In this document: positions 22,935 to 34,871 of the stretch, in pieces
How positions within the stretch are numbered: the stretch's first letter is position 1
Layout of the letters: each line of letters opens with the position of its first letter
From: Symbiotaphrina buchneri
Lineage: Eukaryota; Ascomycota; Symbiotaphrinales; Symbiotaphrinaceae
Assembly: GCA_001599915.1 (NCBI GenBank)
Contig: BCIG01000018.1
Span: forward strand, 558,001 to 622,000
Length of the DNA stretch: 64,000 nt
Reading direction: 5' to 3'
Translations under genes and position numbers: made by a program
The notes under the pieces: model-generated
Databases searched by the model: none
What the model was told of the DNA's origin: nothing
Seen by the model: the letters and a program-made list of their open reading frames with translations, nothing else

Positions 22935-23479
22935 ATGACCGACAACCAGACCAGCCCGTCATACAGCCCAGGATGGAGCCCACCACCATATGAGAGCGGC
23001 GCTCAATTCTTGCCCGGCCCAGGGACTCTCCCCAACTCAAAGTATGCGGCGCCAAAGTCGTTCGCTGGGTAAGTCACTCATCGCCCTTGCTCATTTGTGC
23101 ATTGCGCTGTTGCTGCCCCTGAACCCCTGCCAAGACCTCGTTGCTGACTCGGCTCTCTGACAGGAGTGCCCACCGCGCCGAGACCATCATCACGGTCCGG
23201 CAGCAGAAGCCAGCGCCGCCCTTGAGCGCGCTGCAGCAGAGCATCTGGTGCCTCCAGCAGGACTGGACGGCGGAGGAAGAATATCGCCAGTCCATGCTGG
23301 TCATGGTTGGCCAAGCCGACACCCGGGAGTTGATGGCGGTCGTTCCGCCTCAGGAGGAACGCCAGCGGTTTGAGCGCTTCTGGGACGACTACTTGGAGGA
23401 ATTCGAAGGGCGGGTCAAGGAGATGAAGAAGGCGAAGGCCCCGGTGGTCGCTGGCGGCGCCGGTGGCTGTGGCATTTGA
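22935..23479 (+). CDS. small proline-rich hypothetical protein
   Basis: Two exons, 22935-23068 and 23164-23479, joined by a canonical 95-bp GTAAGT...CAG intron, give 149 residues. The N-terminus is Pro/Ser/Tyr-rich (SYSPGWSPPPYESG). The C-terminal part is helical and charged (EEEYRQSMLVMVGQAD, RFERFWDDYLEEFEGRVKEM). The frame is open upstream to 22779, but that part translates a CT-rich leader, so the start at 22935 was preferred. No signal peptide or membrane span is seen. I do not recognise the family. It resembles the gene at 29464-29925 in the second exon (ETIITVRQQ against SNTIICTRRR; TAEEEY against EAEEEY) and in intron position, so the two may be distant paralogues. Confidence 0.65.
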
Positions 23480-26400
23480 GGCCCAAGAAGGGGCGTGAGC
23501 TGTCGTCGGAGTGGCTTGGGTGGTTTGTGGGCTGTGATGTCTTTGCTGTTTTGCTTTTGCTCTTTGGTTTTTGCTGTGTTCTCTTCTATGTCCTCGGGCT
23601 GGTCTCTGTTCCCGGCTGCTGAGAGCGAGAATAGAGCATTCTTCCGCCGCCAACCATATCTGACCTCATGGGCACCTGTGACTTTGCTGCAGTAGTAGAA
23701 CGTGTAGATACAAATCGCGCCATTGTAGGGATCAAACAATGACAACTCAATGGAAAGAGGTAGTTGGAGAGATACGTCTACTTTGCTATATGCTATTCTA
23801 CACCGGTCATGGGGTGCAAAGTAGTTCTCTGATGCAGAACGGAGTCACACCCATCATTCTCCGCCCAGCCACGTCCTTGTATCAAGTGTGGTAGTCTCGC
23901 ATACCCTTCCCTCTGACAAGATTCAAAGCCCCTATGCCGATGTCACTTCTCGCCGGTTGCCTGGTCGGCCTTGGTAACTCTGCCAAAGTGTCATCGTTGT
24001 CCTCGATGTTTTCAGGAGTTTCCAGAGCTTCTGTAGTGCTCTCTGCTTCTTCCGGATCCACCACATATCTGCGTTTATTGGTGGACAATTGTCGCCGGTC
24101 TCATCTTTTTAACACCGGCGCAGAAGTCTGTTACTCGCAGCTGATCTACCCGTGGCTGCGTCAGTGGCCGTTGTAGGGTATACACTATTGACGCCATCAG
24201 TTTGATCCAAGACTACCAACAGAAGCACCGGTTTGATACCTGTCTGACGGCTGTTCCATGACAGGAGCCTCTCTGCTTATTGTGTCCAACACTTCCTCAT
24301 TTGACGCTGAGACCGGGTCCGCTTCGCTGGACAACTTCACCGATTTCCTGCTGTCGCGTTGCCTTAGATCAGTCTCTGGACTGTGCTTGCGCTTCCTGGG
24401 GACAGTCGATAGATATCGCATACAGGCCTCGCGAATTCTAATGAACCTTCGAGATGCAAGACACACAAAAAACGCGAGAGACTTGGAAGTATCGCCGTTC
24501 ACATGAGAGTAAATCCAGAAGAGTTCCCAACCCCTGCTAGGATTCCATCTAAGGCCAGAGAGCAAATGGGTCCTCGACGATAACAATAGACATGTTCGAA
24601 GATTTCGCTAATCGGGATACTGTACTTGCGGACGGTTCAAGGTCTTGTGTACATCTCCACGTTGCTTGGTGAATTGAAATTGCTGTGAGCGGTGTTGTCA
24701 ATGTACAGATCTCTTCCGCGTCCTTATGATAAACAGAGTGTCCAAATATTCTGGCCGTTCGTGTCGGGACGGGATTCCGGGTTCATCTGGATCATGGATC
24801 CGTATGAATGGATCTGATAATCTTCGCGGATCCATACTGTAACGGTGTTTAAGATGGGCCTGCGCCCCTTGGATGGCCTCCTGGAGACGCCGCAAGCCTC
24901 CGTTTCCTCATGTGCGCGTCAAGCTACTGCCTGTACCGGCGTTGCTTCGTATGTTATGGATTTCACAACTTCTGTACAACGTCAGTCAAGCTTGAAACTA
25001 CCCTGAACAAGGACTTACAATATCTTTGTTGGTATCAATTTAGATTGGCGGAGTACAATACGTGGTACATCGTCCTTCGTGGTCACCACAGATCTTCTTC
25101 AGCCACGGTTGAGCACGATATGAGGCAGTAGACGAGCCCTCAGATGCTTTCACGGAACAGAGGTAGCGGCTTTTTGCCGTACTGTCTTTCCAATTCTCAG
25201 ACGTAACAGGTAGGAGGACGCATTTGCCATATTCATAACTGTTTATCTTGATTATACCCTTTTATATTCCCTTAGACCTTGCAGCTCTGGCAAAAGTTTG
25301 CTTACGAGTATCTTCAGCCTTATGAACCTCTTCATACCATGGTTTGAGAGCCGTGTTTGAATACCTAAGGATTGCATTCTATGACGGGCAACTTTTCGAA
25401 TCACTCTTGTTATTGAGGTGTCATAGACCGTTTCCCTTTCCGACTCCGGGTCGGGTTCGAATGAGCGGCTGCATTGTAGACGGGCATGACTATCTTCTCT
25501 GTCGAGTCTCCCACCAATGGGATGTCATACCAGAGGTATTGTCAAAATCTCCCACCCTTATAAGGAAGGTCGAGGGCCCTAATGACAAGAATTCAGAACC
25601 AGGCAGTTGCCACCTTTTGCGATAGACCATATAACGGCGGTCTCATCAGGGAACCAGCGCTTGCATCCCACTAGGAAGACTTGCGTATATCCGGAATCCT
25701 TTAAACGGGTTGGTGTTGAAGTATGAAAGACCGGTGTAGCCAAGGCATGGCTGGAAACCGGTCCAATCTCTCGCCAGTAAAGATTTGGGTCGCTCATACT
25801 CTTTCTGGGCAGCTTTTCTCTCCGAGGTATCCTTTGTCCCGTCCGTACTGTACCACCTAGCCTCTATAATCCGTGTCTTATGGTCTTCAGTCTCGTTGCT
25901 GCTTCGAGTCTGATTGTGGACCTCTGTGTAAAAGAGATCGGTATTACTGCACCGCACAACTGTAAAGACAGTCTCAACAACAGTTCTCCTTCTGTCCTGC
26001 CTTGATCCGTCTTCTCCCTATATATGGGCCTTTATATCGATTAGACTCGGACTCCCGGTTTTGAATCAGATTGAGATTAGTAAGTTCATCCTATCAACAG
26101 GTCAGCTGAGCTACAGGAGGCTCAAAGGGAGTAGAAAAGGCTGCCCACCTTGACCTTCTGCTCAATCCATTCATCGGCTCGGCAGAGCGGACACTACCTT
26201 CCCGTTCCTCAGCCTTCCGTCCCCGTATATATCCCAGCAAGCTGAATCCTGACCATGAAGCTTGCACTGGTGTGCCTCTGTCGAGAAGAGACGCATACTT
26301 GGCCATAGGCGATGTCGTCCTTTTCATTGCCATTTAAATTCCCAGCTAGAGGCTGAGGACTTGGAGCATTCACTGTGTAGAACTTTCTAGCAAGGTCTGA

Positions 26401-26839
26401 CTCGTCGAGTGGAAGTACGGTAGGTGGGATTTTGTTTCAATGAGGCGACGGAGTAGCAGGGCATATGTCCTGAAGTGTTGGACGCTGTCTAGAAATGCAG
26501 CTTAAAAGATAAGCCGACGTGCATCGGATTGATATCCTGAGTAGCAGATCCTCAACCGTATAAGGCTTCACCGTATCTCCAAAGTAGTTCTAATGTTGCT
26601 CCTCGATTTCATCTGACTCGGGTAGGGGTAGACATTGGGTATTGCACCGCGAAGATTGTGCGAGCAGGGCAGGATAACCAAAGCTGTGATCCAAAGGGAC
26701 CGTCCCGGCAGGCAATTTTGTTGATTTGGGGCTCCATGTCCTTCTTCCTAGCATCAGTGTGGCTAAGATTATGTCTCTCTGCGGTAAAGATGATGGCGTG
26801 CTACGGCAGCGCCACCAGTAAAGAAGGCCCCGCCCTGCC
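23480..26839. other. gene-poor stretch with broken minus-strand frames
   Basis: About 3.4 kb with no gene I can support. On the minus strand, frames at 24197-24586 (RKRKHSPETDLRQRDSRKS, polar and charged) and 23882-24088 (KRRYVVDPEEAESTTEALET) look like pieces of one charged protein. A stop separates them, and no good splice pair joins them. Nothing else is recognisable. Confidence 0.35.
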
Positions 26840-27133
26840 TCAAGGAAGTAGCAAGTGTCTGTAAACCTGATCCCTTACCTCCTGCGGAAAGTTCATGAAG
26901 AGGGCGAACACTTGCTCTGACATCTTGTGCCAGCAAGCTCTCCAAAACCCCTCAGCAGCCGCTGTGATTATGGAATCAACTGATAGACAAGTTGTCTCTG
27001 GTTTTTCTTGTACCTGGACCAGAAAGCCCAAGTAAACGGGAAACAACTTTGCCCTTGGCCTTCCCGTTATCGTACAGCATAATCTGGGAGTTTTGCATAG
27101 CAGTGAGGAAGTATCGAACGACGGCATAGACAA
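26840..27133 (-). pseudogene. 2EXR-like remnant
   Basis: The minus-strand frame ends in SEQVFALFMNFPQEVRDQVYRHLLLP, where FPQEVRDQVYRHLL fits the 2EXR-like motif. The frame stops just after the motif. A possible GTAAGG donor lies inside the motif, but no downstream exon was found. It is probably the decayed start of a family member. Confidence 0.35.
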
Positions 27134-29463
27134 TGATCTTGAACGGCCACGCTGAACGGACGGCCTAATACATCGATCAGTCGCGCCCTGGATAAGGTTG
27201 GAGGAGCCTTACAGAAATGGAACGACATTACGTCGACGTTACGGCGACGTTACTAGAAAAGTTTCCACATCAGAAAGTGGCGGGAGTCCTTCTCCCACAA
27301 TCACCCCGTCATCGTCTTCCTCTTCCTGACGATTTCTCGGTTTTGTGTATCAGCTTCTCCTCGCAGTCGAGGAAGCTCGCCCAGTGGGGATGAGTTTGGA
27401 TCGGTAAGTAGAGAATGTTCGCGGACGACCCTTGGTGGCGGGTTCAACATCGTAACCCCTAGCGTCGACGTCCGGGGACCTCTTCACAGGGAGTAGGACT
27501 GTCAGCTATAACTTGAACACCCTGTCAGACCAAGTGTTGGCTGACAGTGGTAAACATGCCATTCGCGCAACAAGCATGCCTGATGTATTCGGTTTCCGCC
27601 CAGGCTTGAAGAGCCAACCCTGAACAGGTAAACACCAAACATCTTCAGTGCTTCCTCGAAGCAATGATTTGGTATGTTTTGTTCTGTGGCTTGCCACCAT
27701 TGGAGCCCAAGTCACGTTCACCTATCAAAGGCTGTGCTGTTCCTGCTATGCTCTGTGATATAAGATGCTCTCTTGCCGAATATTTTGTTGACAACCCCTC
27801 AGCCTTTTAGGTAACATGTCTTTGTGCATTTCGATCCTCCTATTGCACCCACGAGTCTTGTCCCATTCCTCCAGGGCGTACCAAAGAGTGACACCAGATC
27901 AGAATTGTAAATAAGCTTCCAATCGTGTGTCGCGGTCCTGTACGTCATCTGTCCCGTTCTGCTGCTCTCCGCCGGTCCACTTGAGCAGTTCACGGGGTGT
28001 GCTGTAAAATTTGTACCAGTCTACTACAAGAGGTCTGCAGGACCATGCCCGCCCGAAAGAATTAATCTTCTTCAAGGTGGTCTTCGGCGCAGCAGTAGGC
28101 CTTGAATCTTGTATGCTGTTTGGAGTACGCGGAGCCTTTCGCTATCCCGGCAAGCACGAAGAACCCCGAAGAGTAAGGGACTCCAAGAGGTTTTCCTATC
28201 TGTTAGAGTCCTGGAGAATGTCATGATACAAGATGCTCCATGTCAGAATGATAGTAATACGCCGAAGGGCTGACCAGTTTGCCAAGGTCGCGGACCATTT
28301 GCTGTTGACAGGTCTTCGAACGCTGCCGGCAGGACGTCAAGGTAGGGGAAAGGCACCACCCTATAAGGCGATAGCACTCGTCCAACAGGAGCCGGAACGA
28401 GGTCGTGCGTTTCTTCACGATGTGGTCTAGAAGAGTATGAGTTCAGCGGGATGATCAGCAACGTAGAAGAAGAGCCATCTTACGCATCAAAATTCCGGGC
28501 AGGTCTTGATCACTTATAGGATATCCTTCATAACAGAACTTTGACTCGTTATCCTCGTGTGTAGATACCGTCAGACACGTCGCGGAGCCCGGCACATGTG
28601 TACATGTGTTTCGACGTGCTGCTCGAAGCACTCCTCGCGAGGCGGACCAGTCGTTCAGCTAAACATGTTGCCCGATCTCGCGGCGTTCATGATCTGGATT
28701 GAGGCTTCGTCAGGTCTTACAGGTCTTCTCGCGTTCGCTCGGTCAATTTGGCTGCGTGTGGGAATGTGGGAAGTTGGAGAGCTGGTCATCGAGAGTCGTT
28801 CTAATGAGGAAAGAATAATGGCGAAGCAACGACTAAGCTTCTTTCCGTCCACTGTGCGGCTTAAAGAGAAGTGTGGGCAGAGGCCGCAGCCAGGTCGAGA
28901 CCACACAAGACCAAAGCCAATCGAACGGCCAACAAGCCGTCCACGTCTGACCTGCGCATGATCTTGTGTTCTCGCCGTATGCTGCATACCTTCTATGGTG
29001 TTGCCCCTTCTCCATCTCCACCGAGATCGAGGGACGGCCATCTTTGTGAGGCCCGGTAGATCGTCTTGCTCATCATCGATGGAGACTGGAAACTCCCGGG
29101 ATTTCCTTCCTGATGAGGATGAGGATGACAACCCTTTGTCGAGGTCCAGGGACTCGCCGCTTACTGTCGTATAAGGTACTCCGAGGTGTGCCAACTGCAG
29201 GTCACACGTAGGCCGAGGTACGTTACTGCCGTAGACGTATTCCGATCGCCGAGAAGTCTGCCGTGGAACCACTTCTTCCCTCAGTGGCAGCCTCTCGAGG
29301 TTACATACCAGTCACACATATCACGAGCATCAATGACAGTCAGATTGCACCCCGAAGAAAAGACTTTCATTGTCACCGGACCAGCCGGGACGCAAAAAAA
29401 CGAGGAACAGCCCACAGGCAGCACAAGACAACACACCAGAGCGAACAAACCGACCCCGGGGGT
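27134..29463. other. gene-poor stretch
   Basis: About 2.3 kb with no recognisable gene. Several 60-70-residue frames exist on both strands, but none extends by plausible splicing or matches a known family. Confidence 0.35.
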
Positions 29464-29925
29464 TCAGTTCCCGAGGTCCCAGCCCCAACCCCATCCTCCG
29501 AGGTACTCCCCCTGGAGTCCTCTTTTCCTCCAGAACTCCATCTTCCCCTCCCGGACCCGCTGTTCCGCGAAGAACTGGTCCATGTACTGGTTGTAAGCCA
29601 GCTTGTGCTGGCGCGGCCAGACACGACCCTTGTGCGGCCACTCCGACCGCCGCAGACGCGCGAACATCGCCAGGTACTCCTCCTCCGCCTCCTCCTGGAA
29701 GAGAAGCAGGCCAGCCTGCATCTCCCCCAAGCTTGCGACCCGCCTGCGGGTGCAGATGATGGTGTTGCTGAGGCGCCGGCGCCGTGCACTGGAACGAAGG
29801 ACGGTTAGTCAGCGAAATGGCTTGGCAGGGGCAGAATAGGGGTCGTACGCAAGAAAAGAGAGAGGCACAGGAAAGTCCGCCCGCGGACGAGGGAGCGCAC
29901 AGCGGCGAAGTCCCCGGTTCTTCAT
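29464..29925 (-). CDS. small hypothetical protein, possible paralogue of the 22935 gene
   Basis: Best model: exons 29925-29849 and 29788-29464, with a 60-bp GTACGA...CAG intron, giving 133 residues. The second exon encodes a strongly helical, charged stretch (GEMQAGLLLFQEEAEEEYLAMF, YNQYMDQFFAEQRVREGKMEFW) and ends in a Gly/Trp-rich tail (GGWGWGWDLGN). Second-exon sequence and intron position resemble the gene at 22935-23479. The start is uncertain because the region upstream is rich in CAC/ACC repeats. GC content and codon use here are higher than in the surrounding gene-poor DNA, which supports a real gene. Function unknown. Confidence 0.5.
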
Positions 29926-30701
29926 CGTAGTCGTAGTGGTGGTGGTGGTGATATTGGTGGTGATGGCGGCGATGGTCGAGAATGGTAAGATCTCGACCAG
30001 CGAGATCGCGAGAGAAGACTTTGGTCGAAGAAGAAGCAGCGGCGGGGAGGAAAAACGTAAAGAGAAAAAGTTGAAGGGAAGAGTCCGTCATGGAGTTTAT
30101 GTAGGTGGGTGCTCTTACAGCCGAGCAAGTGCATACGGTATTGTCTATAGTCCGTTAGTCATTGATGATGATGCTATTGAGGTCGACCCTATTGTTCGTC
30201 CCGAGGCCGAAGGCTATACAACTTATTTCACAATAGGAAGGCACCACACTCACTCTGACCAGCCCTTTTCTCCAGACCACGAAATTCTTTGGTTTTGCAT
30301 TCTTCTGGCCAGCTATAAAGGCAGGCTGATAACTGAGGCTGGTGCGGGGTATCAAACACAATTTGGGCTCTTCACGCATAGCAAATAGCAATCGTCACCA
30401 ACTGACTCATCCTCTTAGAAGCGGGTAATTTCTTCTATTGTTTGCTACCCCGCATGGCCTATTCACCAGAAACCTCCTCTTCAACGTCTTCTGCTTCCTC
30501 ACGTCCGCTCTTGACTGCGTTAGATCCTCTCGGATGCTTGACACTGTTGCCCATTCCTTGACCTCCGAGCTTGCGGCTCAGTTTGGTGCCCGAAATACCA
30601 TATATGTTGAAAATAGGATTCATCTGTTTGTATTCCTGCAATAACCAGCTCTTGAGTATTGTATACTGTGTGTGTGGAGGAGGACATTTCGAGCGGTAAT
30701 G
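29926..30701. other. gene-free stretch
   Basis: 776 bp. The start holds a GTG/GTT-rich low-complexity tract (29930-29970) upstream of the minus-strand gene. The rest shows no gene. Confidence 0.4.
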
Positions 30702-30775
30702 GCCGGTTTAACATCGCAACAAGTAAAGTCGAGTTTCCGCTGAACTAAAAGAGACGGTATCTGTCAGCAAGTAGT
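30702..30775. repeat. duplicated segment, copy 1
   Basis: About 74 bp matching 32978-33050 in direct orientation. Shared blocks include TTTAACATCGCAACAAGT / TTAAACATCGCAACAAGT and GTATCTGTCAGCAAGT. On the minus strand both copies read LLTDTVSFS, so they are pieces of the same protein family, now decayed. Confidence 0.6.
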
Positions 30776-31168
30776 ACCAAATCCCTATAGTGGTTTCGAA
30801 CTTAGGACCTATTAGCACCCTGACCCTGACTGCACCCCTTCCTGGTCCTTGTCTTGTAGCCCCATCATGCACAGCGCCGGTCAAGTTATTCATGATCATC
30901 AATACGAACGACGCTTTTGACGGCATTCCCGTCATGACTTTTCCAGCCACCCTTTATTGACGATCGTCCTTCCGGATCGATTGGCGACAGCGGCCTGTTA
31001 CAGACCACTGGAGTTCTTTATCTGCCCATCTTCCTTTCCGATCCGTTTGTAGGCTAGCTTTCTTTGGTAGATGAGCTGTCGTCAAACTCCAAGGTGAAAG
31101 AGGTAGCTGAGTTGCGGTTCGGATTCTGATTCCAACATTTCGCGCGAGTGTCTCTGAAGTATCCCGGG

Positions 31169-31991
31169 TCAGTCTTTCGCGGGGTAGCGGTGCTTCAGGA
31201 GTAGGCACTTTTGGTCACAAGGATCCTTTTCGATTTCCACCGCTCGGTACCGGATGAATTGCTCGCGAAATTTGTCACTGTAATCTGATAGAAACTTGAA
31301 TGTACTGCGCAGCTCCAGGGCATGGACCTCCTTGAACAGGTCGTTGTTGGTGAGCGAAACCAATACACATCCTCCATTAACATCAGGGACCTCTCTCTGT
31401 CCTCCTCAGTCGATTCTATCCACCCCTTGCAGGACAGCTCCATATCTATCGAGGTGGTCAACCCCTCGAGCTGCACGTCGTAGACAACAGGGCCTAGGAG
31501 GCGGATGTCGCGCGCAGAGCACTCCATGTTATTGGAGATGTCGTCAGGCGCCTCCGAATAGGGATAGAACAGATCGAGACGGTATCACCCGGTACATCCT
31601 GTCCAGGTACTGGTCGGGACTGCTCTGTCTCGCTCATGGATTGAAAAGATGTCACGGCAAGTAGCCTATCCCATTTGGGGCCTTTGGCCGTGCAACCCTA
31701 TCTGTTGGCACCTCGCAGCTGAGCCTTCGTGAAGCTGGATTCCGCTTCAAAGGCGTCCAAAGTCCGCTTGATGTGTATCTGGGGTGGGTCGTAAGTACGG
31801 ATCGAGTCCAATAATGTCTCGAATTCCGTCCAATATTGGTCCATCAATATTTGCAAACTTCCTCCGGACTCGTTGTCCTGGTCTGTAGAGCCAGACACAT
31901 GCAGCATATGCATATGGGAGCCGTACTGTTCAACATGTGCAGTTCCGTCATCAGCAGGTTGCGAGGCTGGCGTGCAGTGTCTGTAGAACAT
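31169..31991 (-). pseudogene. decayed hypothetical gene
   Basis: Three coherent minus-strand frames follow one another: 31991-31698 (QYWTEFETLLDSIRTYDPPQ, FEAESSFTKAQLRG), 31527-31360 (DIRLLGPVVYDVQLEGLTTS, WIESTEEDRERSLMLMEDV) and 31363-31169 (LRSTFKFLSDYSDKFREQF, EIEKDPCDQKCLLLKHRYP). The last two overlap in different frames at about 31365, which looks like a frameshift. Composition is protein-like with no membrane span. The family is not recognised. Its place among other broken paralogues suggests a dead member of a local family. Confidence 0.4.
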
Positions 31992-32229
31992 CGGCTCAGG
32001 TAAATGGAATGCTTAGAACCCACATCTTCAACCTGCCATTCAAGACTGAAACCTCCTGCCTGACGGCGACATTTGGAACTACCTACTTCAGCAGCATGTA
32101 TAATTTGGAGTACAAGAATTGAGCTGGTCTTAACGTTCGTCCGAAATGGCTTCTTCCGTCGTAACCCTCGAGTAATGTACCCGCTGCGGAATACGTTTTT
32201 CTAGGTCGTAATTATGACCCAACGATGAG

Positions 32230-32944
32230 CTATTTGCACCTTCCAATCCTGCCAAATCTCTTCATGAGATATAGCCGTGCATTCTCTTCAATCTGAGCCT
32301 TAGGCAATCTGTCTCTGAACGCTTGACGAAGCCTCTCTTCATTGTTGCTAGTCTCTTCGTTGTTGCTAGCCTCTTCGTTGTTACTGGCCTTCTCGTCCAA
32401 CTCCGCGATAGACCGACTGACTTCTCAACCAACTCGCGTTGTAAGAGAGTAAAGTCAGCCTTCAGTGTCATTGATTCTGGGCCTGTAAACTTGAACGTCC
32501 GATCCAACGTCATGAGCCAGAAGCCAACAGCCTCATCAGGACGGCCCGAAAATATAGAATTGATTGCAGCACGTTTGCTGCCATAAAGAAGGTGAAAATC
32601 TGACGAGCCCGCTCCGCTTTCGAAGGAATTCACCATGCTGCTTGGCCAGGTCTTCTCGTTGTCCATCGTACGCTTCTTGGGTGTCCATTTTTGTCTCGCA
32701 TAGCGTCCGTATGGTTCTTAAGTATCTCGGCTGTACGGGCGTGAGCCGCATATAAGAGCCACTTCAATGTGTCCGGATCATCATTGTATAGGTAGATCTG
32801 GTGCATGTCACCTTCCTTCAAGCACAGACAACCGAGATCATGGCGGTCCACAAGCTGTGAAGCGTTGTGGAATGAGCAGCTTGTGGACCGCCATGAATTG
32901 AATTTGGACATCGACAGACATGTCCTGAGAGAACATATGGGCAA
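32230..32944 (-). pseudogene. decayed hypothetical gene with SNNEE repeats
   Basis: Protein-like sequence runs down the minus strand but changes frame about three times: KEGDMHQIYLYNDDPDTLKWL (32944 side), then EAYDGQREDLAKQHGE, then HLLYGSKRAAINSIFSGRPDE and ADFTLLQRELVEKSVGLS, then a low-complexity ASNNEE/TSNNEE stretch and ERLRQAFRDRLPKAQIEE, ending at a stop near 32230. The repeats come from three 18-bp units at about 32337-32390. The frame changes fall where no splice signals fit, so the gene looks dead. The family is not recognised. Confidence 0.45.
32839..32895. repeat. perfect 19-bp inverted repeat with 19-base loop
   Basis: The arms 32839-32857 and 32877-32895 are exact reverse complements (starting CATGGCGGTCC), with 19 bases between them. 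It lies at the upstream edge of the decayed gene at 32230-32944. Confidence 0.85.
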
Positions 32945-32977
32945 AATGTTGGGTTATCGTGCATTCCGTGCGTCAAT

Positions 32978-33050
32978 GGCGGGTTAAACATCGCAACAAG
33001 TGAAATCCAGTTTTCACTGAAGGAAACAGTATCTGTCAGCAAGTGCTGAC
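32978..33050. repeat. duplicated segment, copy 2
   Basis: Direct copy of 30702-30775. On the minus strand it reads LTDTVSFSENW, against LLTDTVSFSSAE in the other copy. Confidence 0.6.
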
Positions 33051-33800
33051 ATGCGTATGTGCCTTCCTCATAATGGAAAATCGCTAGGTTTTAAATGTAC
33101 CGTGTACAGCAACTCCCTGATATCTCCGCATCCCAGCAACAGAATCTCCGCTGTAGCGGCATGCCGAATCTACCTATTTTCTTCAATTGTGCAGGCGAGT
33201 CGTCTTTGAGCCCGTAGAGGCTCTCAGCAAGGGGCCGATGGCTTGCACACCAGGAGCAACATCGTACGCTTGAACATTGCTTCCTCTGTTAGATATATCA
33301 AGAGCTCATCTTCGCCCCACACCAACGATCGACATTATGGTAGAAGGCAAGTCTAGACTCATGCTTTGACCTATCCTTTTCACTGACAGTGATAGAAAAG
33401 GAATTTCCTAAGCCACTGGTCTTGCGGTGTCCACGCCATCTTTGGTTGGCCCACTGAGGGATCGCCTGCGGACTTCGAAATATATTGTAGATACATGCCA
33501 CGAAAAGCCGAGCAGGGAAGCCCAAGCACAGAACGTGTAAAAAGGGGAAGTTATGGTTCGAACGAGTGAACTGATGATTGGTCCAGTTGCTCTCCTTGGA
33601 CATCAAAGGAGCAGCAGTGCCGAGGACTAAAGGTGCTGATGTTTCAAACACATCGAAGACATCCCGAAATCATTGATGGCATGGTTGTAGGGGTACTCGA
33701 GGACCCCCAACCTGTTCACATGACTATGCCATAATGGTAGACCGTTCACCGGCTTCTGACAGTAACAGGCGAGGCATAAGCCCTTGAACAGTTTGGACCC
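33051..33800. other. gene-poor stretch
   Basis: 750 bp with one 117-residue minus-strand frame (33298-33651) that matches nothing I know and has no splice partners. No other structure is seen. Confidence 0.35.
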
Positions 33801-34034
33801 TTAAGAGGTCAGTCGGCCACGCTGCACAGCTTTTCCAGGGCCAAGGCGCTCCGTAGAACGAGGTTGCGCCTGCAATAGGCCCTCGATTCGCTTTCCAGCT
33901 TGAAAGTCATTGTTCAGGTCATAGAGAGATTCTAGAAGTCCGAGAATGCGCGAAGATGTATGGGAACCTTTTCGAAAGAACGCTATGACGTCGTGACGAC
34001 CCTTGCACATGCAATGCACTGTTCTCTGTGGCAA
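33801..34034 (-). pseudogene. fragment of a local paralogous family, copy A
   Basis: The minus-strand frame reads LLESLYDLNNDFQAGKRIEG followed by LLQAQPRSTERLG. This lines up with copy B at 34872-35072 (SAEALYALQNYFQALKKVDT, LLHAHRNPIEGL) without gaps. Helical and polar. Only about 75 residues remain open, so it is taken as a fragment. Confidence 0.4.
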
Positions 34035-34170
34035 CCTCCTGCCCTGTGTTCATCTCAGAGATAAGTTATCCATCCACATTTCGAACCAATATTCGCCATG
34101 TATCGCGTGTCGAGGCGCCTGGTTGGGCAGCTCGGCGTAGGACAAATGAAGATACAGCAGCACATCTCAT

Positions 34171-34720
34171 ACAGCCCAAACAAAATCCCTGGGCTAGGTC
34201 TAATCTGCCAATTATGGTGACTAGTCGATCACAAATACTGTGGCGTAAGCTAGGTGAAGGGACACCAGAAGCAGGTCTGACACCGTCCAGACATACCCAG
34301 GGCAAGGTATGGGCCCCTCACTCAGTTGTGGTGCCACGCCGGGCGACAATCTAGCAAGATCGACAGAATCCATGCTTGGTCTTTCTTCCTTCAGTGTAGT
34401 ACACTACTCCTGCCTGAAGCAAGCTCAAGCAATGTACTGAAGTAACTATCTTACGAACTGTGACCGCACATGCTAGTGCGTAGGCCAAGTGAAGACACAG
34501 CAATGGGCACGTCTGAAACAGCCCAAACATACTCAATGCTGGCATTGGTGCGGCCTGCAAGCTCTGGTGCGACGCTGGCGACAGACCGCGTAAGATGGAC
34601 AAAGATAGATGGCTTGCTCGTTTTTTTCGTCCATGTAGTAGCCCATGTAGTAGTGTTTGCATATACTGCGGTGTCGCTGATATAACAGCCCAGATAAATT
34701 CCCTGGGCTGGGTGTAATCT
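34171..34720. repeat. short direct repeats around a CCCTGGGCT motif
   Basis: The blocks at 34171-34206 and 34684-34720 share ACAGCCCA, then AAAATCCCTGGGCT / AAATTCCCTGGGCT, then TAATCT. A third, partial block with the same ACAGCCCAAACA start lies near 34518. Copies are in direct orientation within 550 bp. Confidence 0.6.
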
Positions 34721-34871
34721 AAGACGGATTTTGAGGTCTTTGGATCAATCAGCTCGGTCTACAACCGGGCAATCCCAGTTGCCACGCACTCTCGGCCGCC
34801 GCCATCCGGGATCTTTAAGAAGTCATAGCTTCCCTCTTGCTGCTCCGTAATACGGGCAACAATCCTCCTCT

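Noticed and set aside
29330-30091. 253-residue minus-strand frame with His and Gly runs
   Set aside because: The composition is that of a shifted frame over CAC/GGC-rich DNA; the alternative frame with a 60-bp intron gives a better protein.
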